Positions 1-6,690 of a stretch of 10,150 bases of DNA are shown here, piece after piece. This DNA is from JAAYAN01 sp964437215 (lineage in GTDB: Bacteria > Bacteroidota > Ignavibacteria > Ignavibacteriales > Melioribacteraceae). The translations under genes and the position numbers were made by a program. Location: assembly GCA_964437215.1 (NCBI GenBank), contig CAYTFZ010000092.1:1-10150 (forward strand). Reading direction: 5' to 3'. How positions within the stretch are numbered: position 1 is the stretch's first letter; each line of letters opens with the position of its first letter. Below the pieces are notes generated by a model, which was not told the DNA's origin, ran no database searches, and saw only the letters and a list, made by a program, of their open reading frames with translations.

Positions 1-28
1 CGAGGTATTTTCACTGCAATTATAGTTC

Positions 29-1132
29 TTATTCTATTGCTTTTATTTCGTATTCATAATTAAAATCATTACTTAGTTGTTCATAAAACATATCAAAATC
101 TAATACTTCTTCCAAATAAAAGACTCCATGTGGTACATTCCCTTTGAAAATATGATTAGCCGTAATAGCAGCAACTTTACCAGTTATCAAAGAATTATTA
201 TAGCCAATTATTGATGACTGATGTTTTACTCTCTTATTTTCTTTTATTCCTTCAATATCTACCTTTACTGAGTATATATCGGAACTTAGCTTCAACTTAT
301 TGATTGTAATTAAAAGGACATTTAATATTCGTAAATATAGATTATAAGCAAAATCATATTTTAACATTTTATAAAATCCCAAGAGTTTTAATACTACTAA
401 CTTTTTAGTAATAAAAACAGAATCATAACATAAATATGAAGAAACATTTTTTAAGTTAAGGGTTTTAGGAATTGAATGCTGATCAGCTAAATCAAAAGAA
501 TATGCAGTCCTGATTTTTAATTTTTTCGGGAATTTAGTTTTCTTTTTATTCTTAAATGTTTTAATAGATTCTATCGTATTTTCACGTTCAAGTGAGAATT
601 CTTTATTAATATTATCTAATAACCACTTAATGCCATCAAAGCCATGCCTTTCACCTAGACCCAGCAATAAAAATAAATCGACTGTTGTTATTTTATCAAA
701 ATAAGGTTTGACTTTTTTAACCATTAAATTTGATAAACCTGGAGCTAACCCAACACCTAAAATACAAACTGTTTCAGTTTCAACGGCTCTATTTTTAAAT
801 AACTCAATTTCTGAAGGTATTTTATTCGATGGAGAAATATCAATATAGTTAATTTTATTTTCGATGCAATATAAAGCTAAATTATTTTTATCCGGGCTTA
901 AGCACATTATTACTATTCCGAAATCTATTAATTTTTCATTAAAACTTTCAGTATCGTAAATGTCAATCTTAAAAGGCTTTACTTTCCCGTCTGTTCTATT
1001 CGAAAAGAAAAGTGCTTTTTGCATATTTCTACCGCCTGCAAATACCCTCTGCGGAAATATTTTTATCAGCTCAAGGCAGACGTTTTGTCCAACTTGACCA
1101 TATCCGCCTATAACTAATATTTTATCTTTCAT
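29..1132 (-). CDS. Saccharopine dehydrogenase-like NAD(P)-binding oxidoreductase
   Basis: The 367-residue product starts with a Rossmann fold. A GxGxxG dinucleotide-binding loop lies at residues 10-15 (GYGQVG), followed by the second-strand 'AGGR' at 32-35, whose Arg would suit NADP. A 'GVGLAPGLSNLM' stretch at 126-137 is typical of the saccharopine-dehydrogenase-like superfamily (N-terminal Sacchrp_dh_NADP domain). The middle is very Lys-rich (about residues 190-210). No signal peptide is visible, so it should be cytoplasmic. The substrate cannot be told: family members include lysine-pathway enzymes, carboxynorspermidine-type synthases and many uncharacterised reductases. The ATG at 1132 has no clear Shine-Dalgarno sequence before it. 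The gene is clearly more AT-rich than its neighbours (sampled lines about 20-25% G+C, against over 40% in the phosphorylase and helicase), which suggests recent acquisition. It is complete, ending 28 bp from the window edge. Family call fairly sure, function unknown. Confidence 0.8.
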   Translation of the reverse strand: MKDKILVIGGYGQVGQNVCLELIKIFPQRVFAGGRNMQKALFFSNRTDGKVKPFKIDIYDTESFNEKLIDFGIVIMCLSPDKNNLALYCIENKINYIDISPSNKIPSEIELFKNRAVETETVCILGVGLAPGLSNLMVKKVKPYFDKITTVDLFLLLGLGERHGFDGIKWLLDNINKEFSLERENTIESIKTFKNKKKTKFPKKLKIRTAYSFDLADQHSIPKTLNLKNVSSYLCYDSVFITKKLVVLKLLGFYKMLKYDFAYNLYLRILNVLLITINKLKLSSDIYSVKVDIEGIKENKRVKHQSSIIGYNNSLITGKVAAITANHIFKGNVPHGVFYLEEVLDFDMFYEQLSNDFNYEYEIKAIE

Positions 1133-1376
1133 TCATTTGTCTGTAATTTATGATTAAAGTTTATTTTTTATACAATGAAACTATTAAACCCATTAGATTT
1201 ATAAAGGTCTCGATTTCTTTTTTGAGTTATTACCAATAAATTGATAGAAAGAAGAACTTCCCAAAAGAAAGGAGACTCAATATGAAAGTAACAAAAAAGC
1301 TGAGAAACGCCAAACCAAAAAAAATTATTCAACAAAAATTCTTTAATCTTTTCTCCTTACTCTTACCTCTTACTTC
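1133..1376. other. Intergenic spacer between two minus-strand genes
   Basis: This AT-rich 244-bp spacer separates the oxidoreductase from the phosphorylase. It should hold the oxidoreductase promoter (a TATAAA on the minus strand around 1176-1181 is the best -10 candidate, without a convincing -35) and the 3' end of the phosphorylase transcript. I found no strong hairpin plus U-tract terminator for the phosphorylase. The right half contains a small plus-strand reading frame and a heptamer repeat, listed separately. Confidence 0.5.
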
Positions 1377-1395
1377 TTACCTCTTTCTCATATAA
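1282..1395 (+). CDS. Possible 37-residue basic/hydrophobic microprotein
   Basis: An ATG at 1282 is preceded by a near-ideal Shine-Dalgarno sequence (AAAGGAG, GGAG at 1271-1274, 7-nt gap) and opens 37 codons ending in TAA at 1393-1395. The product has a strongly basic N-terminal half (MKVTKKLRNAKPKK) and a hydrophobic C-terminal half (FFNLFSLLLPLTSYLFLI), the layout of a single-pass membrane peptide. The hydrophobic half is partly made by the TTACYTC heptamer repeat, so it may be accidental. The frame overlaps the 3' end of the minus-strand phosphorylase by 19 bp. It could instead be the remnant 5' end of a lost gene. I do not recognise it; existence as a gene is uncertain. Confidence 0.25.
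   Translation: MKVTKKLRNAKPKKIIQQKFFNLFSLLLPLTSYLFLI
1357..1383. repeat. Short heptamer array, TTACYTC
   Basis: The plus strand reads TTACTC, then TTACCTC, TTACTTC, TTACCTC: one 6-mer and three 7-mers in tandem. On the minus strand this is GAGGTAA/GAAGTAA. The last unit contains the TAA stop codon of the phosphorylase (1377-1379) and its final arginine codon, so the repeat abuts and sets the end of that gene. Such arrays usually arise by slippage; no function is visible. Confidence 0.6.
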
Positions 1396-2564
1396 TCAAG
1401 ATTTTTTCTTATCAGTTCATTTCTGGTTTGCACGCTCGCGGCGCTTCGTAAACCGTCGGGCGGAGTATTTAAAACATAATCCAAAAGTTTGTCTACTGAC
1501 GAGGTAGCCACGTGAAGCCGCGTATCCGAAGAAGCATAATAAATAAAAACTTCGCCGTTCGGTTTTTCAATCCAGCCGTTGCTGAAAGTTACGTTCGAAA
1601 CATCGCCTGCTCTTTCCTCTCCCATAGGTGCAATAAAATATCCGCCTGGCTTGGCTATTACTTTTTCGGGTTCATTTAAATCTGCAAGAAACATATACAT
1701 CACATATCGTAACCCTGCGGCGGTGTTTCGCACTCCGTGAGCCAGATGCAGCCAGCCTTTTGCTGTTTTTATCGGCGCGGGACCAAGACCGTTTTTAACT
1801 TCGTAAACAGTATGATAAGTTTTATTATCCATTATAATTTCCTGTTTCACTTCGGCACGCTCCATATTCTCGCTTAATCCCCAGCCGATTCCTCCGCCCG
1901 AACCTGTATCGATAAATCCGTCCTGCGGACGCGTGTAAAGCGCGTATTTTCCGTTTACAAATTCGGGATGAAGTACAACATTGCGCTGCTGACCGGAATA
2001 TGAAATAAGGTCATTCAGCCTTTCCCAATTAATTAAATCTTTTGTACGGGCAATTCCGCAGGCGGCAACAGCCGAAGAAGTATCGCCGGCAGGAGCTTTT
2101 GTGTCTTTTCTTTCCGTGCAGAATAAACCGTAAATCCATCCGTCCTCGTGCTGAACTAAACGCATATCGTAAACGTTTGTGTCGGGTTCGTTTGTTTCAG
2201 GCAAAGTTACAGGATAATCCCAAAACCTGAAATTATCAATTCCATTATCGCTTTCGGCAACTGCAAAAAAAGATTTACGGTCGGATCCTTCAACCCGCGC
2301 CATTACAATATATTTTCCGTTAAAAAGCATTGCGCCTGCGTTAAAAACAGCATTAATACCCTGCCTTTCCATCAAAAAAGGATTTGTTTCCGGATTGAAA
2401 TCGTACCTCCAAAAAAGCGGTGTATGCTCTGCCGTAAGCGCTGGATATTTGTAACGGTCGAAAATTCCGTTGCCGAGTTCTTCTTTCTCATTTTTGTGCG
2501 AAATCAGCTTTTCGTGTGCTTGATTAAGCAACGCCAGCCGTTTATTGAAATCATCTTTATTCAT
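1377..2564 (-). CDS. mgp: GH130 4-O-beta-D-mannosyl-D-glucose phosphorylase
   Basis: The 395-residue product closely resembles GH130 subfamily 1, typified by Bacteroides fragilis MGP (EC 2.4.1.281), which phosphorolyses beta-1,4-mannosyl-glucose to mannose-1-phosphate and glucose in the cytoplasm. Family signatures read clearly: 'FNAGA', 'VARVEGSDRKSFFAVAES', 'NVYDMRL', 'VVLHPEF', 'YTRPQDGFIDTGSGGGIGWG', 'LAHGVRNTAAGLRY' and 'FIYYASSDTR'. The Asp of NVYDMRL (residue 133 from the chosen start) corresponds to the catalytic Asp131 of the B. fragilis enzyme. Arg, His and Tyr residues in the later motifs fit the phosphate site. No signal peptide is present. I chose the ATG at 2564 because GGAG lies 9 nt upstream (2574-2577) and it gives the usual family length (about 390); the longer frame opens only with a TTG at 2594. 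It is divergent from a secreted GH44 enzyme, which supports a role in glucomannan or mannan use. Mannosyl-glucose usually arises from mannobiose through a 2-epimerase, which is not in this window. Confidence 0.93.
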   Translation of the reverse strand: MNKDDFNKRLALLNQAHEKLISHKNEKEELGNGIFDRYKYPALTAEHTPLFWRYDFNPETNPFLMERQGINAVFNAGAMLFNGKYIVMARVEGSDRKSFFAVAESDNGIDNFRFWDYPVTLPETNEPDTNVYDMRLVQHEDGWIYGLFCTERKDTKAPAGDTSSAVAACGIARTKDLINWERLNDLISYSGQQRNVVLHPEFVNGKYALYTRPQDGFIDTGSGGGIGWGLSENMERAEVKQEIIMDNKTYHTVYEVKNGLGPAPIKTAKGWLHLAHGVRNTAAGLRYVMYMFLADLNEPEKVIAKPGGYFIAPMGEERAGDVSNVTFSNGWIEKPNGEVFIYYASSDTRLHVATSSVDKLLDYVLNTPPDGLRSAASVQTRNELIRKNLDYMRKR

Positions 2565-2672
2565 ATTTCTGTACTCCAAATATTTATTAAACAAATTTAT
2601 AAAAATATTATTATTTTCTAATTACAAGAATTTATTAAATATAAAATTTCAACTTCCAAGTGAGGTTTTCAA
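2565..2672. promoter_or_regulatory. Divergent promoter region between mgp and GH44 gene
   Basis: The 108-bp spacer separates two divergently read genes and must hold both promoters. On the minus strand a TAAATTTG (2599 to 2592) fits the Bacteroidota -7 consensus TAnnTTTG, 28 nt before the mgp ATG. The nearest TTG upstream is about 25 nt away, longer than the usual spacing. mgp has GGAG at 2574-2577; the GH44 gene has GAGG at 2662-2665, 7 nt before its ATG. No clear plus-strand promoter or operator palindrome could be picked out of the A/T-rich sequence. The shared region makes co-regulation plausible. Confidence 0.4.
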
Positions 2673-4556
2673 ATGAAAAAAATATTTCTTGCCTTTTTGC
2701 TGATAACGTCTGTAAGCATTTACGGACAGACATATAATTTTAATATTTCAGTAACCGATTCGCTCCGGGAAATAAGTCCCTATATTTACGGGACAAACCA
2801 GTCGGGCGAAGATGTTAACAACACGTTTTTCCGAATCGGGGGGAACAGGCTGACCGGTTATAACTGGGAAAATAATGCGTCTCACGCCGGAACAGACTAT
2901 TACAACTCGAGTGATAATTATTTACCATGGGTTATGGGGATTGAAAGTGAAAGCAACGTTCCGGCTTCAGTAATGATTAGTCATCACGAAAATTCACTTT
3001 CACAAGGAGCAAATTCTCTGGTTACGCTTCAGATGGCAGGTTATGTTGCAAAGGATAAAGACGGTACAGTTACAGAGGGACAGACAGCTCCTTCTTCAAG
3101 ATGGAATCAAGCTGTTTCTGCTAAAGGAAGCGATTTTTCTTTGAATCCGGATTTAACCGACAATTATGTTTATATGGATGAATTGGTAAACAAACTGGTA
3201 AACGAATTTGGTTATGCCGGCAGTGAAACAGGAATTTTTGCCTACTGTTTGGATAATGAACCCGCTCTTTGGCCAAGCACGCATCCGCGTCTGCATCCGG
3301 CACAGGCAACTTGCAACGAAGTTGTAAATAACGGAATCGAACTGTCTATGGCGGTAAAAAATGTAGATGCCGGGGCAAAAATATTCGGTCCGGTTTTTTA
3401 TGGATTCAGCGCATATTACAATTTACAGGATGCACCTGACTGGCCGACAGTATCGAATAAAAAGGGGTATGACTGGTTTATTGATTATTATCTTGATGAA
3501 TTTAAAAAAGCAGAAACAGCCCAAGGCAAACGGCTCCTCGATGTTCTTGATTTGCACTGGTATCCGGAAGCAAAAGGAGACAACAGAATTTCTGATAACA
3601 CATCAAATTCCGAAAATGATGTTGCTGCCCGGTTACAAGCGCCGCGTTCGTTATGGGATAATAATTATACTGAGAACAGCTGGATCGGTCAGTGGTTTTC
3701 GGATTACCTCCCTTTACTGCCAAAAGTTAAGCAGTCAATTGATAAATATTACCCGGGCACAAAAATAGCAATAACCGAGTTCACTTACGGCGGAGAAGAT
3801 AATATTTCCGGGGCAATTACTACTGCCGATGTACTTGGTATCTTCGGAAAATATGATGTCTATGCTGCATCTTTCTGGGCAGGAAATGAAAATTCAAGTT
3901 ATATATATGAGGGATACAAAATATTCAGGAATTACGACGGAAACAAATCAGTTTTTGGTAATCTTTATGTCCCGTCAGTAACAAGCGATTCAGTTAATAG
4001 TTCAGTATATTCCTCAATTTCTTCGCTTGATAATAAATTTCATATTATAGCCATTAATAAAAGTTCAGAAACTGCCACAGCAAATTTTAACATAAACCAA
4101 AGTTCTCAAATATTCGATGGGAAAGTTTGGTGTCTTGATGGAACTCAAAGTTCGATAAGACAGTTGCCGGATGCAGTAAATATTACAGATAATTCCTTCA
4201 GCTATCAATTACCGGCTTTATCAATCTGCCATTTTATTTTTGAGAATGATGTTCCTTTTGATGTTGAACTATCTAAACCAGAAAATTTTGAAATTGAAGT
4301 AAACAGCTACCCTAATCCTTTTAATAACAGTCTGAAAATAGAGTATTCAATCCCTTCAAAGGATTTTGAAAAAATTGAAATTTTCGATATTTCAGGAAAA
4401 ACAGTTAAAACATATTTGAATCCTGCAAAATCGGGTGTTATAGAATGGGACGGCAAGGATAATAACGGCAATCTGACAGCATCGGGAGTTTATAATGTTG
4501 CATTCTTTGCAAACAAGAAAATAATTGCTTCTTCAAAAATTATGCTTCTTAAATAA
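2673..4556 (+). CDS. Secreted GH44 endo-beta-glycanase with type IX secretion tail
   Basis: The 627-residue protein opens with a Sec signal peptide (residues 1-18, cleavage near YG|QT). The body matches glycoside hydrolase family 44: 'ISPYIYGTNQ' (34-43), 'FRIGGNRLTGYNWENNAS' (53-70), 'DNEPALW' (194-200), 'DLHWYPEA' (293-300), 'ITEFTYGG' (367-374) and 'ASFW' (399-402). Glu196 of NEPALW should be the acid/base and Glu369 of ITEF the nucleophile, as in Clostridium thermocellum Cel44A; both are present. Residues about 430-525 form the expected beta-sandwich. A type IX sorting domain follows from about residue 545 ('YPNPFNN', then a FlgD-like 'WDGKDNNGN' and the end 'SKIMLLK'), so it should cross the outer membrane and be released or anchored. 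Known GH44 activities are endo-glucanase and xyloglucanase, with side activity on other beta-glycans; the exact substrate here is open. GAGG lies 7 nt before the ATG. It probably forms a transcript with the lipoprotein gene 26 bp downstream. Confidence 0.93.
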   Translation: MKKIFLAFLLITSVSIYGQTYNFNISVTDSLREISPYIYGTNQSGEDVNNTFFRIGGNRLTGYNWENNASHAGTDYYNSSDNYLPWVMGIESESNVPASVMISHHENSLSQGANSLVTLQMAGYVAKDKDGTVTEGQTAPSSRWNQAVSAKGSDFSLNPDLTDNYVYMDELVNKLVNEFGYAGSETGIFAYCLDNEPALWPSTHPRLHPAQATCNEVVNNGIELSMAVKNVDAGAKIFGPVFYGFSAYYNLQDAPDWPTVSNKKGYDWFIDYYLDEFKKAETAQGKRLLDVLDLHWYPEAKGDNRISDNTSNSENDVAARLQAPRSLWDNNYTENSWIGQWFSDYLPLLPKVKQSIDKYYPGTKIAITEFTYGGEDNISGAITTADVLGIFGKYDVYAASFWAGNENSSYIYEGYKIFRNYDGNKSVFGNLYVPSVTSDSVNSSVYSSISSLDNKFHIIAINKSSETATANFNINQSSQIFDGKVWCLDGTQSSIRQLPDAVNITDNSFSYQLPALSICHFIFENDVPFDVELSKPENFEIEVNSYPNPFNNSLKIEYSIPSKDFEKIEIFDISGKTVKTYLNPAKSGVIEWDGKDNNGNLTASGVYNVAFFANKKIIASSKIMLLK

Positions 4557-4582
4557 GTTTGAAATTTATGGAGATTGAAAAA

Positions 4583-5029
4583 ATGATTAGATTTTTTCCT
4601 TTAACTGTGGCTTTATTAATATTCGCTGTTTTTGCAGGATGTTCAAAAATGCCTGACAAGGAATTAATAAAAGAAGAAATTTTAAATACTGAAAAAGCTT
4701 TTGAAAAAATGACAAAAGATAAAGGTGTTGCCGAAGCATTTCATTTTTTTGCAGATAAAAATGCTGTTATTTTACGCGGAAATGATTCTCTGATTACAGG
4801 GAAAAATAATATTCTGAAGTTCTATCAAGAGAGTAACAATACTAATGCGGAAGTAAGCTGGAACCCGGATTTTATTGATGTTTCGGATTGCGGGAACCTT
4901 GCTTATTCGTATGGGAAATATGTTTGGAGAATTAAAAACTCTGACGGAAAAATATACGAATACAAAGGGATATATCATACAATCTGGAAAAGACAGCCCG
5001 ATAATTCCTGGAAATATGTATGGGATTAA
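4583..5029 (+). CDS. Small DUF4440 / NTF2-like lipoprotein
   Basis: The 148-residue product begins with a lipoprotein signal peptide (MIRFFPLTVALLIFAVFAGC); Cys20 would be the lipidated residue, although Phe at -3 of the lipobox is not the commonest choice. The mature part resembles DUF4440/SnoaL-like NTF2 cone-fold proteins: a helical 'LNTEKAFEKMTKDKGVAEAF' region, 'FADKNAVILRG', 'LITGKNNILKFY', and strands ending in 'YHTIWKRQPDNSWKYVWD'. These domains often bind small ligands or are non-catalytic; no function can be assigned. I chose the ATG at 4583 because GGAG lies at 4570-4573 with a 9-nt gap and because the lipobox then falls at the right place; in-frame ATG 4568 and TTG 4559 upstream are less likely. 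It follows the GH44 gene by 26 bp on the same strand, so co-transcription is likely. Its stop codon overlaps the A-tract of the opposing gene's terminator. Confidence 0.8.
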   Translation: MIRFFPLTVALLIFAVFAGCSKMPDKELIKEEILNTEKAFEKMTKDKGVAEAFHFFADKNAVILRGNDSLITGKNNILKFYQESNNTNAEVSWNPDFIDVSDCGNLAYSYGKYVWRIKNSDGKIYEYKGIYHTIWKRQPDNSWKYVWD

Positions 5030-5052
5030 AAAAAACCCCGATTAAATCGGGG
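5028..5052 (-). terminator. Intrinsic terminator for the minus-strand YD-repeat gene
   Basis: Read on the minus strand, a 7-bp stem CCCCGAT/ATCGGGG with a 3-nt loop (5052 to 5036) is followed by eight T (5035 to 5028). It lies about 70 nt past the stop of the gene ending at 5121. The T-tract overlaps the TAA of the converging lipoprotein gene. On the plus strand no T-tract follows, so it is less good as a terminator in that direction. Confidence 0.8.
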
Positions 5053-5072
5053 CAATAATGATTTTGAATTAT

Positions 5073-5109
5073 TTCAGCAGCCCCGATAAACGACATCGGG
5101 ATTACTGAA
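5073..5109. repeat. Imperfect 15-bp-arm palindrome with CCCGAT core
   Basis: The left arm TTCAGCAGCCCCGAT (5073-5087) and right arm ATCGGGATTACTGAA (5095-5109) pair at 12 of 15 positions plus one G-T, around a 7-nt loop. It lies between the YD-repeat gene stop and its terminator. The left arm with its flank (ATTATTTCAGCAGCCCCGAT) is nearly identical to the last 20 bases of the window, which indicates a dispersed palindromic element. Read on the minus strand the left arm also spells a second '...GLLK stop' (stop at 5069-5071), like the end of a type IX tail, which may be coincidence or a scar. Confidence 0.6.
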
Positions 5110-5120
5110 AAAACAACAAG

Positions 5121-6659
5121 TTATTTTAGCAGTAACATTTTTTGTGAAGCGGTAAAATCACCAGCGTTTAATCTGTAAACATACACGCCGGAGGCAAGGC
5201 TCGAAGCATCGAATTTAACTTCGTAGTTTCCTGCCGGTTTTTGCTCGTTTACCAATGTTGCAACTTCCTGACCTAACAAATTATATACTTTTAAAGTAAC
5301 GAAGCTGTTCATTGGTAATTCCTGCCTGCCGGCAGGCAAGGAAAACCTGATTATTGTAGAGGGGTTGAAAGGGTTCGGATAATTCTGCGAAAGTGAAAAA
5401 TCATTTACCATTTCGGAATTTGAAGCAACATCTACCGTATTTACATTGTAATAAAAATCTATTTCGCTTCCAAAACCATAATAAGTTCCCTCAATAACAA
5501 ATAAAGTATTAAGCGGAATCCAACTGCCAGCCTCCCAAATTTCATTTATTCCGCTAACAATATTTCCTTCGGCATTGTAGTTATATGTGTAACTATTTGC
5601 ATTTACCCATTGATCATCAACCCATTCTTCATCAATTTCCGATGTCATTTTCCCATTCGAGTTGTAGGTATATAAAAAACGCCAACTGTTAACCCAATTA
5701 CTGTCAATCCAATCTTCACATAGCCATAAAATCATATTTCCATCTGTATCGTAAGCGCTGGTTTCTCTATACCAATTTTCCCATTTACTTTCCTGCCAAT
5801 CTTCCCTGAGATGCATAATCTCATTTCCGTTTGCATCGTAGCTGTAACTATCACGAGAACCATTCAACCGTTGGCCAAGCGACCATAACTCAAACAGTTT
5901 CACTGTCAGATTTCCGTTTGCATCGTAAGTGTAGGAGAAGAATTGGTTTTCTGCCCAATGACCGCCAGACTGCCAATCCCACAACTCAATTAACTCCGAA
6001 GTCATATTTCCATTTGCATCATAAGTGTATGTTTCTCTTGTATCATTTACCCATTGTTCGCTTGAATACATTTCTTTTAATTCAGAAGTTATATTCCCGT
6101 TTATATCGAAAGTACATGTACTCCGATTGCTGCTTATCCATTGACCGTCACTCCAAACTTCATTTAATCTCGAAGTTATATTCCCGTTTTCACTGTAGGT
6201 ATAAGTATATCGCCAGTTATTTTCCCATTGGTCTTCCGTCCAGATTTCTCCAATTTCTGAAGTTATATTCCCATTTGCATCATAAGTGAAAGTATATCGA
6301 TTTACATTTACGAATTGACCGCCTGATTTAGTTTCATACAACTGTGAAGTTTTATTTCCGTTTGTATCGTAAAAATAAGTATGTTTTATTTTTGCTCCGC
6401 TATTATCTGTTACAATTACACTGTCAATAAAAGTCATATCATTATTTGACTTTTTACTCATTTCTGAATAATAGTAGTTTAATTTTTCTTCCTTAACTGC
6501 ATTGTCAAATAAATTTCTTGAACCAATATTTTCCTTTCCAGCCGGAATAATTTTTCCGTCGCGGTTTTTAAAAAAGTTTTCAGGTCTTTCAATTTGAGGA
6601 TAAATTAATGCTGTAAAAAGTAAAAGCACTAGGTAATTGAATGCATTAGCTGTTTTCAT
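5121..6659 (-). CDS. Secreted YD-like tandem-repeat protein with type IX secretion tail
   Basis: The 512-residue protein has a signal peptide (about residues 1-22). A central region (about 94-388) consists of ten tandem repeats built on 'YTYDANGNITSEL.E.W...QWVN..R', spaced exactly 29 residues apart except for one 32-residue step. This resembles the YD/RHS-like or DUF3836-type repeats of Bacteroidota surface proteins, not a full RHS toxin cage: no RHS core motif or toxin domain is present. Residues 425-512 form a classic type IX sorting domain ('NYPNPFNPSTIIRFSLP', 'VYNLLGQEVATLVNEQKPAGNYEVKFDASSLASGVYVYRL', 'SQKMLLLK'), so it is probably a cell-surface or secreted binding/structural protein. 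Residues 441-447 (LPAGRQE) come from a palindromic insertion. A weak GGA precedes the ATG, and a sigma70-like promoter lies just upstream. Its binding partner is unknown. Confidence 0.85.
   Translation of the reverse strand: MKTANAFNYLVLLLFTALIYPQIERPENFFKNRDGKIIPAGKENIGSRNLFDNAVKEEKLNYYYSEMSKKSNNDMTFIDSVIVTDNSGAKIKHTYFYDTNGNKTSQLYETKSGGQFVNVNRYTFTYDANGNITSEIGEIWTEDQWENNWRYTYTYSENGNITSRLNEVWSDGQWISSNRSTCTFDINGNITSELKEMYSSEQWVNDTRETYTYDANGNMTSELIELWDWQSGGHWAENQFFSYTYDANGNLTVKLFELWSLGQRLNGSRDSYSYDANGNEIMHLREDWQESKWENWYRETSAYDTDGNMILWLCEDWIDSNWVNSWRFLYTYNSNGKMTSEIDEEWVDDQWVNANSYTYNYNAEGNIVSGINEIWEAGSWIPLNTLFVIEGTYYGFGSEIDFYYNVNTVDVASNSEMVNDFSLSQNYPNPFNPSTIIRFSLPAGRQELPMNSFVTLKVYNLLGQEVATLVNEQKPAGNYEVKFDASSLASGVYVYRLNAGDFTASQKMLLLK
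5320..5342. repeat. Palindromic GC-rich element inserted in frame in a coding sequence
   Basis: The core TGCCTGCCGGCAGGCA (5323-5338) is a perfect 16-bp palindrome, extended outward with one mismatch and one T-G. It is read on the minus strand as Leu-Pro-Ala-Gly-Arg-Gln-Glu (residues 441-447), inside the type IX tail, between 'FSLP' and 'LPMNSFVTLKVYN'. The related wording known to me runs from 'FSLP' almost directly into the strand, so about seven codons look inserted, with an 'LP' on each side. Such 'LPAGRQ' palindromes recur in several bacterial genomes, much like the coding palindromic elements of Rickettsia. Confidence 0.75.
5496..6380 (-). repeat. Ten tandem 87-bp coding repeats
   Basis: The glycine of the NGN motif falls at residues 101, 130, 159, 188, 217, 249, 278, 307, 336 and 365 of the YD-repeat protein, so the period is 29 codons (87 bp), with one unit of 32 codons caused by three extra residues near 'WDWQSGGHWAEN'. 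Nucleotide similarity between units is visible (recurring 'ttCCGTTTGCATCGTA' style blocks) but diverged. The fixed length suggests one structural turn per unit. Confidence 0.85.
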
Positions 6660-6690
6660 ATTTTTTCCATTTTATATAACTTATAAATTT

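Noticed and set aside
2565..2594. Ten-codon N-terminal extension of the phosphorylase beginning at a TTG
   Set aside because: The ATG at 2564 has GGAG 9 nt upstream and gives the family's usual length; the TTG has no ribosome-binding site and the extra residues match nothing.
4559..4582. Eight-codon N-terminal extension of the lipoprotein (TTG 4559 or ATG 4568)
   Set aside because: It would place charged residues ahead of the signal peptide, and the GGAG at 4570-4573 fits the ATG at 4583.
5831..6289. Plus-strand 152-codon frame opposite the YD repeats
   Set aside because: It is the antisense shadow of the tandem repeats; its own periodicity is derived from the 87-bp units and it has no start signal.
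5121..6659. RHS/YD toxin (polymorphic toxin) interpretation of the repeat protein
   Set aside because: No RHS core signature, no C-terminal toxin domain and no immunity gene; the protein ends in a type IX sorting tail.
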